A DNA stretch of 64,000 bases from Parahoeflea olei (GCF_001703635.1 NZ_LQZT01000048.1:20474-84473); one strand, 5' to 3'. Positions 30,492-40,100 are shown, counted from the first letter of the stretch. Numbers and translations are program-made. Notes: generated by a model not told the origin, from the letters alone.

Positions 30492-31517
30492 CTATGCTTT
30501 CCAGCGCCGTCCCTGGGTGGAAACGCCAAATCGGGCCGGAGTGCGGGCATAAGCCGCAAGGCCCGACAGCGCCGCCAGCGGATGCGTGATCACGAAAGTG
30601 GGGATGGTCCTGAGAATGGCCGAATGCGGCGCCTTGTCCTCGAAGGCGGCGCGGAAACGCGGCTCGTTGAGAGCCGGGATGATCTTCTGGGCGATGCCGC
30701 CGGCCAGAAACACGCCGCCGCGCGCCATGAACACCATGGCCAGGTCGCCGGCCACGCGGCCGAGATAGGTGACGAACAGTTCGATCGCCTCGACGGCGGC
30801 GGGATCCGAGCGGTCGAGACCGTGCGAGGTCACCTCGGACGGGGTGGTGGCGACCGGCTCCGTGCCGTTGGCTTCGGCAATGGCGTGGTAGATGTTCATG
30901 AGCCCGCGCCCGCACAGCAACTGCTCCGCGGAAATGCGGCCCTCGATCGGCTCATAGAGCGGGAACAGCTCGTAGTCGCGCTGCGTGCGCGGGCCGATGT
31001 CGATATGGCCGCCTTCGCCGGGCACGGGAAACCAGGTATGGCGGGCATGCACCAGGCCTGCGACGCCGAGACCGGTGCCGGGGCCCACCACCACGCGCGA
31101 GGCGCCGGGGCGGATCTCACCGCCGCCGATCTTTTCGAGATGCTCCGGTCCGAGCGAGGCCGCGGCCAGCGCCTGGGCCTCGAAATCGTTGATGACCATG
31201 ATGGTCTCGAAGCCCAGGCCGCGGATCATGGCGTGCGGTTCGATCACCCAGTCGCTGTTGGTGAGGTCGATCAGGTCCCCCTTGATCGGGCCGGCGACGG
31301 CGAGAATCGCCGAACGCGGCTGCAGCGAGGTCTTGTCGAGCACGCCGGTCTGGATCGCCTCGTCGATGGTCGGAAAATCGGCCGTCGCCAGGATCGGGAA
31401 TTGCTTCGGCTCGGCATTGGCATCCATCAGGATCGCGAAGCGGGCATTGGTGCCGCCGATATCGCCGATCAGGATCGGGAACGCCATGGAGTTGTCGGTG
31501 TCGTGTAGCGTGGGCAT
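30492..31517 (-). CDS. glk: Glucokinase
   Basis: Glk phosphorylates glucose with ATP. The 341-residue protein has the ATP motif LIGDIGGTNARFAIL near the N-terminus, GPGTGLGVAGL, and the EGGHIDIGPRT segment with the catalytic region. It belongs to the proteobacterial Glk family rather than the ROK kinases. ATG at 31517 has GGGGAT six bases upstream; a second ATG at 31487 is possible. mgsA lies 77 bases upstream on the same strand, a sensible pairing because methylglyoxal synthase drains excess triose phosphate. Confidence 0.93.
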   Translation of the reverse strand: MPTLHDTDNSMAFPILIGDIGGTNARFAILMDANAEPKQFPILATADFPTIDEAIQTGVLDKTSLQPRSAILAVAGPIKGDLIDLTNSDWVIEPHAMIRGLGFETIMVINDFEAQALAAASLGPEHLEKIGGGEIRPGASRVVVGPGTGLGVAGLVHARHTWFPVPGEGGHIDIGPRTQRDYELFPLYEPIEGRISAEQLLCGRGLMNIYHAIAEANGTEPVATTPSEVTSHGLDRSDPAAVEAIELFVTYLGRVAGDLAMVFMARGGVFLAGGIAQKIIPALNEPRFRAAFEDKAPHSAILRTIPTFVITHPLAALSGLAAYARTPARFGVSTQGRRWKA

Positions 31518-31594
31518 TGTCGGATCCCCGTCAGGGCTTTTCTGGTTGTGGCGCAGCCCGGCGCGCCGGACCGTGGCGAAACTCTGGTGGCGGC

Positions 31595-31972
31595 TCAGGC
31601 CAGCGTCTTGAGCAGGTTTTCGGCGGTGGCGCGATTGAGCGCCATCGGGATATCGTAGACGATGGCAAGCCGCATCAGCGCCTTGACATCGACATCGTGG
31701 GGCATGGCGGTGAGCGGATCGACGAAGAAGATCACAAGGCCGACATCGCCGGTGGCGATCAGCGCGCCGATCTGCTGGTCGCCGCCGAGCGGCCCGCTCT
31801 TGAGCCGGGTGATCTCGAGCCCGGGGCAGGCTTCGGCGATGCGTGCGCCCGTGGTGCCGGTGGCCACGATCGGATAGCGCGCCATCGCCTGGCGATGGGT
31901 CCTGGCGAAATCCGCCAAGTCATCCTTCTTTTGATCATGGGCGATCAGGGCAATGGAGGGTTTGACAGTCAT
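31595..31972 (-). CDS. mgsA: Methylglyoxal synthase
   Basis: MgsA converts dihydroxyacetone phosphate to methylglyoxal, a bypass of lower glycolysis under phosphate limitation. The 125-residue product has the phosphate-binding ATGTTGARI, the active-site SGPLGGDQQIGA and FFVDPLTAMPHDVD, all diagnostic. ATG at 31972 is preferred; GTG at 31978 is two codons earlier. Upstream of glk on the same strand. Confidence 0.95.
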   Translation of the reverse strand: MTVKPSIALIAHDQKKDDLADFARTHRQAMARYPIVATGTTGARIAEACPGLEITRLKSGPLGGDQQIGALIATGDVGLVIFFVDPLTAMPHDVDVKALMRLAIVYDIPMALNRATAENLLKTLA

Positions 31973-32113
31973 GACCACCTGTGGTCTCGCGCGTGCCGGC
32001 GAGTGACACCGGCCGCATTTTCAATCGATTTGACGAACCAATCTATAGCCTCTCCCCCCGGCAAGGAAAAGACGCCCGGCAAGGAAATTGCGCGCGGGGG
32101 CCGGGCTTCAGGC

Positions 32114-33139
32114 TCAGCGGACGGGCCGTGGCTCGGGCATCGGCCCCTGCAGCGGCAGGGTGGCGGCGGCAGCGACCGGAGCAGGCTTCATCGCCGATCC
32201 GAAGGGCGCCTGTGCCGCGGAGGCGAGCGCCGGTGCGCGCACCACGTCTGTGCAGGCGGCCGGCAGATCCGACAGCTGCATCTCGCGCGGCTTGGGCTTG
32301 GGCTTGTCGTCCTTGGGCGGCTTGGCCGGAGCCCACGGCTCGTCGGTGAACCACCAGGCAAGCGAGGCGTCGCAGCCATCGCCTGCGGGCGGCGGGGTCT
32401 GGCTCTTGCAGCCGCTGGCGCCGGGCGGGCACTTGATGCGGATGTGGAAATGATAGTGGTGACCGTAATAGGGGCGCAGCTTGCCCATCGCCGAGCGGTC
32501 GCCCTTCCAGGTGTCGCAGAGCTTCTTCTTGATTCCCGGATGGATGAAGATGCGCTCGACTTCCGGATAGCTCGCAGCCCGCATCAGAAGCCGCGCATGC
32601 GCCGGCGTCCATTTGCGGTCGTCGACATAGAGCGAGTCCTGCTTGAGCATCGAGATGGCGGAAATGGATTCGCGTTCGGCGGCCGACAGCGTGCGGTTCG
32701 GCATCGGCGTCAACCAGATATCGGCGTCGAGGCCGACCTGGTGGGAGGCGTGGCCCGACAGCATCGGACCGCCGCGCGGCTGCGCGAGATCTCCGACCAG
32801 AAGCCCGGGCCAGCCATCCATCGCCGCCGCGTCCTTCGACAGGCGCTCGACCAGCGCCACCATGTCCGGATGGCCCCAGCGGCGGTTGCGCGACAGCCGC
32901 ATCGCCTGCCAGGTGGGGCCGTCGGCCGGAAGCGCCACGCCGCCGGCCAGGCAGCCCTTGGAGTAGAACCCGATCGGCCGGGCGGGAAGGGCCGCCGGCA
33001 GCGAGGCCGCGCCGAAGATCTGCTTGGCGGTCTGCTCGGCGTCGGCACGGGACGCAAATGCCGCGCCCGCAGTCGCCGCGATCACGGCGGCAAGGGCGGC
33101 GCGGCGCAGCGCGTCCGGCAAGCGGCGGGGGATGATCAT
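32114..33139 (-). CDS. mepA: Penicillin-insensitive murein endopeptidase
   Basis: MepA is a periplasmic zinc metallopeptidase that cuts D-Ala-mDAP crosslinks in peptidoglycan. The 341-residue product has a signal peptide (ALAAVIAATAGAAFASRADA, ending about residue 34), the GHASHQVGLDADIW motif with metal-binding His and Asp, and HYHFHIRIKCP with the third His. The C-terminal 80 residues are Pro-rich with extra Cys, longer than in E. coli. ATG at 33139 is chosen over the open extension to 33244 because it begins the signal peptide. Confidence 0.93.
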   Translation of the reverse strand: MIIPRRLPDALRRAALAAVIAATAGAAFASRADAEQTAKQIFGAASLPAALPARPIGFYSKGCLAGGVALPADGPTWQAMRLSRNRRWGHPDMVALVERLSKDAAAMDGWPGLLVGDLAQPRGGPMLSGHASHQVGLDADIWLTPMPNRTLSAAERESISAISMLKQDSLYVDDRKWTPAHARLLMRAASYPEVERIFIHPGIKKKLCDTWKGDRSAMGKLRPYYGHHYHFHIRIKCPPGASGCKSQTPPPAGDGCDASLAWWFTDEPWAPAKPPKDDKPKPKPREMQLSDLPAACTDVVRAPALASAAQAPFGSAMKPAPVAAAATLPLQGPMPEPRPVR

Positions 33140-33289
33140 CTCGTACGGCCTCCGTGGGCGGCGCGGCCGACAGGCGCGCAAATCAGCTTTCAAAGCGGAG
33201 TCTAGCGCGTCGGCCGCGGCAAGCAAACCATCCAACACGCGCATGCCTCAAGCTCGGGGCAGGCCGGGCATCACAAGGCGGCAGAGCGG

Positions 33290-35155
33290 TCAGGGCCGGA
33301 CACGGAAGAGCTGGAGGGCAGCGCCTTGCGTGCCGGGCACCGGCTCCAGGAACTCCGGAACGATACCCTTGCGCAACTGCGCATAGAGCCCGTCGGGGGC
33401 TGCGGCCGAGACGGTGTCCACTTCCGGGTCGCTGTTGCAGAAGGCCAGCACCGTGACCCCTGCGCCGCGCAGGAACTTGACCGAATCCACCGGTCGCGCC
33501 ATGCCGGCGTGGAGAGCGGTCAACATGCCGCCCTGGTTGCGGTGATAGGGCGCGGAAAGCACCCGGTGGCCGGTGAAGCGCAGGATGTGGACGCCGAGAT
33601 TGGACGGCCCGGACACCACGCCAGGCGGTTCCTGCGCGAGCGGCGCGAGCGCCGCGGCATCGGTGCAGCGCTGCGGCTCCTTGCCGCCGAGAAGCCCCGC
33701 CTCCTCGCCATGCAGCGCGTTGACACCCATCGACAGGAGCGCGCCCGCCAGCGCCCAGACGAAGGGAACGGCGGCGAAGGCCGCGCCGGCGAAGGCAAGC
33801 CCGTTGCGCGGGTTCTTCGGATCCGCATTGGCGCGGGTGCGCAGCCCGGCGATCAGCCCGGCGAAGGGAACGGACGAGAGCATGTTGGCAAACACCGCGC
33901 CGCGCACCTGAACCAGCGCGATCGCCCAGGACACCGCGATCAGGGCCAGCAGCACGCCATGGGCATGGACGTTGCGGCCCTGCAGGATGCGGCGCACGCA
34001 CAGCACCATCGCCAGCAAAGGCACGAGATAGAAGCCACCCGCCGACCACGGCTCGTGGCGCAGCTGCGCGACGACCGACTGCGCTTCGGTGACATTGTTG
34101 AGCCACATCGTCACCAACAGCGGGTCGAGCGAGGCCAGCGGATTGCCGAGGCATTGCGGCGCGATGACGAGCGCGAGACCGAAGGTTGCCGCACCGACCG
34201 CACCGAGGCCTGCGAGCCGCGCCCCGAACCCGCGCGCCGAGAGGGCGGACACGGCCATGAAGAACAGGCCCGCACCAACGACGCCGAGCGCATAGAAGCC
34301 GGTCGAGAGCGCGTCGCAGGTCACCATGCCATAGCGCGAAGGCGGCACGGTCGCGAAGAAGATCATGCTCAGGGTCGCGGCAAGCGCGAGCGCAAAGCCC
34401 GCGGCCGCCGCCTGCATCGGCCGGCCGAGCCAGAGCCACTGCACCGCCACGACGGCCGCAACGACGACGATATGCGGCGTGGTTTCCGCCCCGATGGCGA
34501 TTGCCAGCGCCGCGGCGATGCCGGCCAGCGCATGGGCCGCGACCGGCCGGCCGGGCAGGATCAGGCAGGCGGCGATGGTGGCGATCAGCGCCAGCTGGAC
34601 ATTGTGGTGGTCGATCGAGCCGGGCTGGAAGCGGTTGATCGCGAGGACGAACAGGAAGGCGAGCGCAAGCCCGATCACCCGGCCGGACGGTCCGCCGAGC
34701 ACGCCACCCGCCAGCGTCAGCGCATAGAACACCGGCAAGGCGGTGACCAACGGCCAGACGAACAGCGCCGACGCCTCGGCGAGGTCCGGGCTCATCACCA
34801 GCGAGAACAGCATGATCAGGTTGGCGATCGGCAGGTCGATCAGCCGCGACCAGTGCATCAGCGTCCCGCCCTCAAGGCCGAGCCGGTCCTGGGTGAGATC
34901 GAACCAGCCCTGGCCCGCGAGCAGGTCACGGACTTCGACGAGGCGCATGACGTCGTCGTTGTCGGCGCCGACATAATCGACATAGGAGCTGAAATGCATC
35001 ACCGCGGTGAGCAGGACGAAGACCGCGAAGGTGGCGAGCACGGGCAGGTGCAGCGGCGCGAAGAGGGACGCGCCAGTCAAGCTGCGCGGGCTGTCTGCCG
35101 CGCCGAACCGGGCATCGCCGGGGGCGGATTGGCTCTTGACCACAGGGAACTCCAC
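33290..35155 (-). CDS. Polytopic membrane protein, GT-C-like glycosyltransferase
   Basis: The 621-residue protein has about 11-13 membrane segments. Its first outer loop carries acidic residues (YVGADNDDVMRLVEVRDLL, 62-80) and residues 182-184 are Asp-His-His (GSIDHHNVQLAL), a pattern of GT-C glycosyltransferases that use lipid-linked sugars. The C-terminal 130 residues form a soluble periplasmic domain. The WWDYG motif of oligosaccharyltransferases is not seen. It diverges across 93 bases from a GT2 transferase and a GtrA protein, so the three probably make and transfer a polyprenyl-linked sugar to an envelope glycan. The acceptor is unknown. Confidence 0.7.
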   Translation of the reverse strand: MEFPVVKSQSAPGDARFGAADSPRSLTGASLFAPLHLPVLATFAVFVLLTAVMHFSSYVDYVGADNDDVMRLVEVRDLLAGQGWFDLTQDRLGLEGGTLMHWSRLIDLPIANLIMLFSLVMSPDLAEASALFVWPLVTALPVFYALTLAGGVLGGPSGRVIGLALAFLFVLAINRFQPGSIDHHNVQLALIATIAACLILPGRPVAAHALAGIAAALAIAIGAETTPHIVVVAAVVAVQWLWLGRPMQAAAAGFALALAATLSMIFFATVPPSRYGMVTCDALSTGFYALGVVGAGLFFMAVSALSARGFGARLAGLGAVGAATFGLALVIAPQCLGNPLASLDPLLVTMWLNNVTEAQSVVAQLRHEPWSAGGFYLVPLLAMVLCVRRILQGRNVHAHGVLLALIAVSWAIALVQVRGAVFANMLSSVPFAGLIAGLRTRANADPKNPRNGLAFAGAAFAAVPFVWALAGALLSMGVNALHGEEAGLLGGKEPQRCTDAAALAPLAQEPPGVVSGPSNLGVHILRFTGHRVLSAPYHRNQGGMLTALHAGMARPVDSVKFLRGAGVTVLAFCNSDPEVDTVSAAAPDGLYAQLRKGIVPEFLEPVPGTQGAALQLFRVRP

Positions 35156-35248
35156 GCACTTTGTCCGAGGGGTTCAACCTAGCCTTAACCTTCTCAAGAA
35201 ATAGTAAAGCCACGGGCGGCAACCGTCCGCAGCCAAACGGGGACCCCC

Positions 35249-36280
35249 ATGACCGACGGAATGTTCGCTGATCTCGAGATCGCGGTGCTCCTGCCGTGCT
35301 ACAACGAAGCGGCGACCATCGCCGACGTGGTCGCCGGCTTCCGTGCGGCGATCCCCGGTGCCCGGATCTATGTCTACGACAACAATTCGAAGGACCAGAC
35401 GGCGCTGCGCGCGGCACTGGCCGGCGCCACCGTGGTGCGCGAGCCGCGCCAGGGCAAGGGCCATGTGGTGCGGCGGATGTTTTCCGACATCGACGCCGAT
35501 GTCTACCTGATGGCCGATGGCGACGGCACCTATGCGCCCGCCGACGGGCCGGAGCTGATCCGCATCCTGCTGAGCGAACGCTGCGACATGGTGGTGGGCA
35601 CCCGCCGCGGCGTCACCGACGATGCCGGCCGGCGCGGCCACGCCTTCGGCAACTCGATCTTCAACGGCCTCTACAAGCAGATCTTCGGGGACGATTTCAC
35701 CGACATCTTCTCGGGCTACCGCGCCTTCTCGCGCCGTTTCGCCAAGAGCTTCCCGGCGGTCTCGGGCGGATTCGAGATCGAGACCGAGATGAGCGTGCAT
35801 GCCTCTCAGCTCAAGCTGCCGGTGGCCGAGCTTGCGCTCGACTACGGCCGCCGGCCGGAGGGCTCGCATTCCAAGCTTTCGACCTTCCGGGACGGAGCCA
35901 GGATCCTCTGGATGTTCGCGATGCTGATGAAGGAAACCCGGCCCTTCACCTTTTTCAGCTATCTGAGCGTCGCGACGCTGGCGCTGTCGATGGTGTTCAT
36001 GGTGCCGGTGCTCAACGAGTATTTCCTGACCGGGCTGGTCACGCGGATGCCGACCTGGATGCTCGCCATGGCGCTGATGATGATGTCGTTGATGATCTTC
36101 ACCGGCGGCGTTATCCTCGATTCCGTGGCGCGCGGACGGGCCGAGCAGAAGCGGTTTCACTACATGTCCATCCCGACGGCGCGCGTCGACCGACGCAGCA
36201 AGAACGGACCGGGATTTGCAGCCTCCGACCAGGCCGAAGCCCTGCCTCAAGCACCCGGAGGGCACAAACTGGCTTCATGA
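35249..36280 (+). CDS. GT2 family (polyprenyl-phosphate) glycosyltransferase
   Basis: The 343-residue protein has a GT-A fold with LPCYNEAATIADVVAGF at the N-terminus, the metal-binding MADGDGTYAPAD, the SGYRAFSRRFAKSFP segment and two C-terminal membrane helices. It resembles dolichol-phosphate-mannosyltransferase-like enzymes that make polyprenyl-phosphate sugars at the inner membrane. The stop overlaps the GtrA start by four bases. GGGGA precedes ATG 35249. The C-terminal tail after the second helix is basic. Confidence 0.9.
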   Translation: MTDGMFADLEIAVLLPCYNEAATIADVVAGFRAAIPGARIYVYDNNSKDQTALRAALAGATVVREPRQGKGHVVRRMFSDIDADVYLMADGDGTYAPADGPELIRILLSERCDMVVGTRRGVTDDAGRRGHAFGNSIFNGLYKQIFGDDFTDIFSGYRAFSRRFAKSFPAVSGGFEIETEMSVHASQLKLPVAELALDYGRRPEGSHSKLSTFRDGARILWMFAMLMKETRPFTFFSYLSVATLALSMVFMVPVLNEYFLTGLVTRMPTWMLAMALMMMSLMIFTGGVILDSVARGRAEQKRFHYMSIPTARVDRRSKNGPGFAASDQAEALPQAPGGHKLAS

Positions 36281-36660
36281 AGAGAAAGATCAGTTTCTTC
36301 CTGTTCGCAGGCGCCATCGGCTTTGCGGTCGACATGGGCATGCTCTGGCTGTTCCTGCGCTTCAGGCTGCTCGATCCGTTCAGCGGCCGCGTGTTCGCGA
36401 TCGGTTCGGCGATGCTGTGCACCTACATGATCAACCGCACCTTCACCTTCGGCCGCTCGCACCGCAAGGTCGCCGTCGAGGGCGCGCGCTACGGCAGCGT
36501 CGGCGTCGCCTCGGCGCTGATCAACTATGCGGTCTATTCCGGCAGCCTGATCGCGCTGCCGTTCATCTCGCCCTATCTGGCGCTGATCCTGGGATCGGGG
36601 TCGGCAACCGTGTTTTCCTATCTCGGCTACGACCGCTTCGTGTTCGGCTCGAAAAAATAG
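36277..36660 (+). CDS. GtrA family membrane protein
   Basis: The 127-residue protein has four hydrophobic segments (FFLFAGAIGFAVDMGMLWLF first) and the GtrA signature MINRTFTFGRS with YGSVGVASALINYAVY. GtrA proteins are thought to flip polyprenyl-linked sugars or assist GT2 enzymes in glycan modification. It overlaps the GT2 gene by four bases (ATGA) and so is translationally coupled. The sequence ends five bases before the convergent oxidoreductase gene. Confidence 0.92.
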   Translation: MKRKISFFLFAGAIGFAVDMGMLWLFLRFRLLDPFSGRVFAIGSAMLCTYMINRTFTFGRSHRKVAVEGARYGSVGVASALINYAVYSGSLIALPFISPYLALILGSGSATVFSYLGYDRFVFGSKK

Positions 36661-36664
36661 CCGG

Positions 36665-37651
36665 CTAAACAGTCTCCCAGCCGTCGTGCTCCGCCGCGCG
36701 GTAGACGGCGTCGATGAAGCTCTGGTTCAGAACCGACTGTTCCAGCGTGAAGATGTCCTCCTCTGCGCCGCGCGCCTTGCGGACGAAGGCTTCGGCCTGC
36801 AGCCGGTACTGGCGCACGCCGGGAAAGCGGAAGGTCTGCGCTTCGGTCTGGGTGGCGTTGTGCAGCGTGACGGTGGCATGGCCGTAGTCGCCGGCATTGA
36901 ACGGCGCGGTCACCTCGATATAGCCCTCCTCGCCGTGGAACACCATCATCTGGCGCAGCGCCATCTGCGTGGAGCAGTAGAAGCTCATCTCGAACGCACC
37001 GAAATCGGCCTTGACGCTGGCGTAGATGTCGGTTCCGAACGTCGGGTCGCGTTCGACCTTGGCCTGCACCCTCAACGGCTCTGCCTTCGTCGCGAACCGG
37101 GTCGTCACGGTGGGATAGACGCCGATATCCGGCAGGCCGCCGCCGCCCAGACCCGGCTGGTTGCGCATGTCGTCGGGATCGGTGTTGAAATAGGAAAACG
37201 CACCCTGGACATGGCGCAGCCGGCCGATCGCGCCCCCGGCGATCAGCTCACGCACCTTCTTCCATTGCGGATGATAGGCGACCATGAAGGCTTCGCAGAC
37301 CAGCACCTTGTTGGCGTCGCGCGCGGCAATCACCGGGGCGATGTCATCGGCCTTGAGCGCGAGCGGCTTTTCGCACAGCACGTGCTTGCCGGCTTCGGCG
37401 GCCTTGATCGCCCATTCGACATGCTGCGAGGTGGGCAGCGGGATATAGACGCCGTCAACCTGGTCGGAGGCCAACAGCTCTTCGTAGGAGGCAAAGGCCA
37501 GCGGCGCGCCGAACCGGTCGGCCAGCGCCCGGGCGCGGGCATGGTCGCGGCTCGCGATCGCGGTGACCACGCCATTCTCGGAATCCTGCAATTGCGGGAT
37601 CACCTGCTCGCGGCCGATCTTGGCGGTCGACAAAATTCCCCATCTGAACAT
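36665..37651 (-). CDS. Gfo/Idh/MocA family oxidoreductase
   Basis: The 328-residue protein has an N-terminal Rossmann domain (FRWGILSTAKIGREQVIPQL) and the family motif CEKPLALKADD, with a C-terminal Gfo/Idh domain including GVYPTVTTRF. These NAD(P)-dependent enzymes act on sugars, inositols or related polyols; the substrate is not visible. ATG at 37651 with GGGGAGAG upstream is chosen; the open frame extends 11 codons further. It is convergent with GtrA, and no sugar transporter is adjacent. Confidence 0.88.
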   Translation of the reverse strand: MFRWGILSTAKIGREQVIPQLQDSENGVVTAIASRDHARARALADRFGAPLAFASYEELLASDQVDGVYIPLPTSQHVEWAIKAAEAGKHVLCEKPLALKADDIAPVIAARDANKVLVCEAFMVAYHPQWKKVRELIAGGAIGRLRHVQGAFSYFNTDPDDMRNQPGLGGGGLPDIGVYPTVTTRFATKAEPLRVQAKVERDPTFGTDIYASVKADFGAFEMSFYCSTQMALRQMMVFHGEEGYIEVTAPFNAGDYGHATVTLHNATQTEAQTFRFPGVRQYRLQAEAFVRKARGAEEDIFTLEQSVLNQSFIDAVYRAAEHDGWETV

Positions 37652-37760
37652 GTGCTCTCTCCCCTTTGTCATTCCGCGGTCCATCCCAACGGGCCGCGGC
37701 GCGCCTGTCTTGTACGGGCGATTCGGCGTTTGACCAAATCGCCCACTTCTTGCCCCCGCG

Positions 37761-39146
37761 TCAGCGTTCGGCGGCCGCCCGCTCGCGGATCTCGGCCAGG
37801 GTCCAGTCGACTAGCAATTCGCCGTCCTGCCAGACCGGCTGCATGAGATTTTCGCGCTCGCCCAGATCCTTGAGCGCCACCGCATGCGGGCGGCCGTTCT
37901 CGCGGACCACCGCCTGGCGGTAGCGCTTCGACGCCTTGCCCGGATCGGTCTTCGGATTCTTGTTGATGCCGTGCCAGACGCCCTCATCGTCCTGGCGGGC
38001 ATTGGCCTTCATGGCGAAGCGCAGCGTGTCGCGGTTGACCTTCTGCAGCAGTCCCGCGCCCATGCCGAAGGCGATGTTTTCCGCCGACCAGCCGCGGTCC
38101 TCGAGCCGGCCGAGGATGATCCTGATGGTTTCGGGCGTGACGCCGTCGCCCTGGATCACGCGCACCGCCGGATTGAGCACCTTGTAGCCCTTGGCGTTGA
38201 GCGACGAGCCGAAGATCTCGCCCAGCATCTCGACCGTGTCGACCGGCACGCGGCTGGCATCGCCCGAATCGGGGCGCACCACCAGCGTGCCGCCGGAGGC
38301 CTCGACCTCGGCCTTGAGTTCCTCGCCCCAGATGTTCTTGACCGCGCGATAGAGATCGTAGGAGTCCGACACCACGGCCACCAGCTTTCCCGGGCCCGCG
38401 AACTGCTTGAGCATGTTGCGGTAGGCTTCCGTCTCGCGGTCCTCGCCCCAACTGGTCATGGTCGAGTGCTCGGCGGCGGGAATCGAGAAGCCCGCCATCT
38501 GTTCATGATAATAGCGCCGGGCGGTGACCAGCGCGCTCACCGTGTCGGTGCCGAGGAAATTGACGAGATGGGCGACGCCGCCGATGCCCGCCTGTTCGAG
38601 CGAGGTGGTGCCGCGCGCGCCGAAATCATGCAGCCGGAAGGGCAGCACCTCGGCGGGTGAATCGCAGGTGCGGTCGAGCGAGGCGGAAATGATGGTGCGG
38701 GCGCCGTGCGAGACGGTGGCAACCGTCGAGGGGTACCAGACCGCGCGCAGCAGCGCCGTTTCCATGAAGGTCGGCAGCCAGAAGAAATCCGGATCGGTGT
38801 TGCGGACCTGGACCAGCGGCGTGCCGGTGGGCGCGATCATGCCCTCGGGCAGCGCCTCGATCAGAAGCGGCAACAGGCCGCCGTGGCGGGTGACGATTTT
38901 CTCGAAGCCCTCGCGGTGGAACGGCAGGCCGTGGGCCGTGATCATGTCCTCCGCCTCATCGACATCGGCCATGGTGATGCGGCGCGAGAGATATTCCTTC
39001 AGGAACATCTGCAGGCCGAAGAACAGCACATGATCATGCGCCCCGCCGGGCCGCGCCTCGATATAGGCCGAGATCGCAGCGGTCTCGGGCGGGTACTGCG
39101 CGAAATGCGAATATTTGTAGCTGTCCGAATTGAGAATGAGGTTCAT
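37761..39146 (-). CDS. nadV: Nicotinamide/nicotinate phosphoribosyltransferase (NadV-type)
   Basis: The 461-residue enzyme resembles eukaryotic NAMPT and bacterial NadV: LNSDSYKYSHFAQYP at the start, FRLHDFGARGTTSLEQAGIGG, SIPAAEHSTMTSWGED, LVVRPDSGD and GDGVTPETI. It would convert nicotinamide and PRPP to NMN in NAD salvage. Nicotinate phosphoribosyltransferase is the alternative activity; the sequence favours the NAMPT/NadV branch. No other NAD gene is adjacent (no NMN adenylyltransferase or Nudix partner). Confidence 0.9.
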   Translation of the reverse strand: MNLILNSDSYKYSHFAQYPPETAAISAYIEARPGGAHDHVLFFGLQMFLKEYLSRRITMADVDEAEDMITAHGLPFHREGFEKIVTRHGGLLPLLIEALPEGMIAPTGTPLVQVRNTDPDFFWLPTFMETALLRAVWYPSTVATVSHGARTIISASLDRTCDSPAEVLPFRLHDFGARGTTSLEQAGIGGVAHLVNFLGTDTVSALVTARRYYHEQMAGFSIPAAEHSTMTSWGEDRETEAYRNMLKQFAGPGKLVAVVSDSYDLYRAVKNIWGEELKAEVEASGGTLVVRPDSGDASRVPVDTVEMLGEIFGSSLNAKGYKVLNPAVRVIQGDGVTPETIRIILGRLEDRGWSAENIAFGMGAGLLQKVNRDTLRFAMKANARQDDEGVWHGINKNPKTDPGKASKRYRQAVVRENGRPHAVALKDLGERENLMQPVWQDGELLVDWTLAEIRERAAAER

Positions 39147-39342
39147 GGGCCAGTGTCTCGCTGAAAGTCGCCCCGTTTATAGACCGGCAAATGCCGGTTC
39201 GCCTACCGCATCGCCCGGTTTTTCCTGCAGACGACCAATCCCGCACTGCGATGCCGGGCACCGGGTGCCGGGTGCCGGGTGCTCGGAGCAAATCTCGGCG
39301 CGGGGGCTTGCAAAGCCGGGCAGCCGGCGTTAAGTCGTGTTT

Positions 39343-39360
39343 GTTACGTTATTACATGAC
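39343..39360 (+). promoter_or_regulatory. Candidate Zur operator upstream of zinT
   Basis: GTTACGTTATTACATGAC is an imperfect palindrome with 12 of 18 symmetric positions, about 40 bases before the zinT start. It resembles AT-rich Zur boxes (GTTATNNTATAAC-like) and zinT is a classical Zur target; unconfirmed. Confidence 0.4.
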
Positions 39361-39399
39361 GTATCCGAGCCCCCAATTTCCAACCAACGAGGTTTGACA

Positions 39400-40071
39400 A
39401 TGCGACTGAACACGACGACCTTTTGCGCTGGCCTTCTCGGCGCCGGTCTCGCACTGCTGCTGGCTGCTCCGCTGACGGGACCGGCTTCCGCCCAGGCCGC
39501 TTCCACGCACAGCCACAGCCATGAGGCCGGCGCGCAGGACGACATCTATCGCGGCTATTTCGAGGACGATCAGATCAAGGCCCGGGCGCTTAGCGATTGG
39601 GAAGGCGACTGGCAGTCGGTCTATCCCTATCTGCAGGACGGCACGCTCGATCCGGTGCTGGCCCACAAGGCCGAACAAGGCGACAAAACCGCAGAGGAAT
39701 ACCGCGCCTACTACCAGACCGGCTACGCAACCGATGTCGGGCGCATCGTCATCGACGGCGACAATGTGAGCTTCTATCGCGACGGCAAGACCACGCAGGC
39801 GCACTATATGTCGGACGGGCACGAGGTGCTGACCTACAAGAAGGGCAATCGCGGCGTTCGCTACATCTTCAGGAAGATCGACGGCGACGAGGCGGCTCCG
39901 GCCTTCATCCAGTTCAGCGACCATGGCATCGCGCCGGCCAAGGCGCATCACTACCACCTCTATGCCGGCGACGACCGCTCAGCCCTGCTCAAGCAGCTCG
40001 ACAACTGGCCGACCTACTATCCCTCCGGCCTGTCGGGAGCGGAGATCGTCGAGGAAATGCTCGCGCATTGA
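39400..40071 (+). CDS. zinT: Periplasmic zinc-binding protein ZinT
   Basis: The 223-residue protein has a signal peptide (ending ASAQA near residue 31), a short His-rich stretch (THSHSHEAG) and a full ZinT/YodA domain with DWEGDWQSVYPYLQDGTLD, KAHHYHLYAGDD and WPTYYPSGLSGAEIVEEMLAH. ZinT binds zinc (or cadmium) in the periplasm and hands it to ZnuABC. ATG at 39400 begins the signal peptide. A Zur-like palindrome upstream fits zinc control. No znu gene is in the window. Confidence 0.95.
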   Translation: MRLNTTTFCAGLLGAGLALLLAAPLTGPASAQAASTHSHSHEAGAQDDIYRGYFEDDQIKARALSDWEGDWQSVYPYLQDGTLDPVLAHKAEQGDKTAEEYRAYYQTGYATDVGRIVIDGDNVSFYRDGKTTQAHYMSDGHEVLTYKKGNRGVRYIFRKIDGDEAAPAFIQFSDHGIAPAKAHHYHLYAGDDRSALLKQLDNWPTYYPSGLSGAEIVEEMLAH

Positions 40072-40100
40072 GCATGCCCGGCAAGGCGATATCGACCACC

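Noticed and set aside
39262..39296. Tandem GCCGGGT-like units upstream of zinT
   Set aside because: Only a few short imperfect copies; low-complexity GC-rich sequence rather than a functional array.
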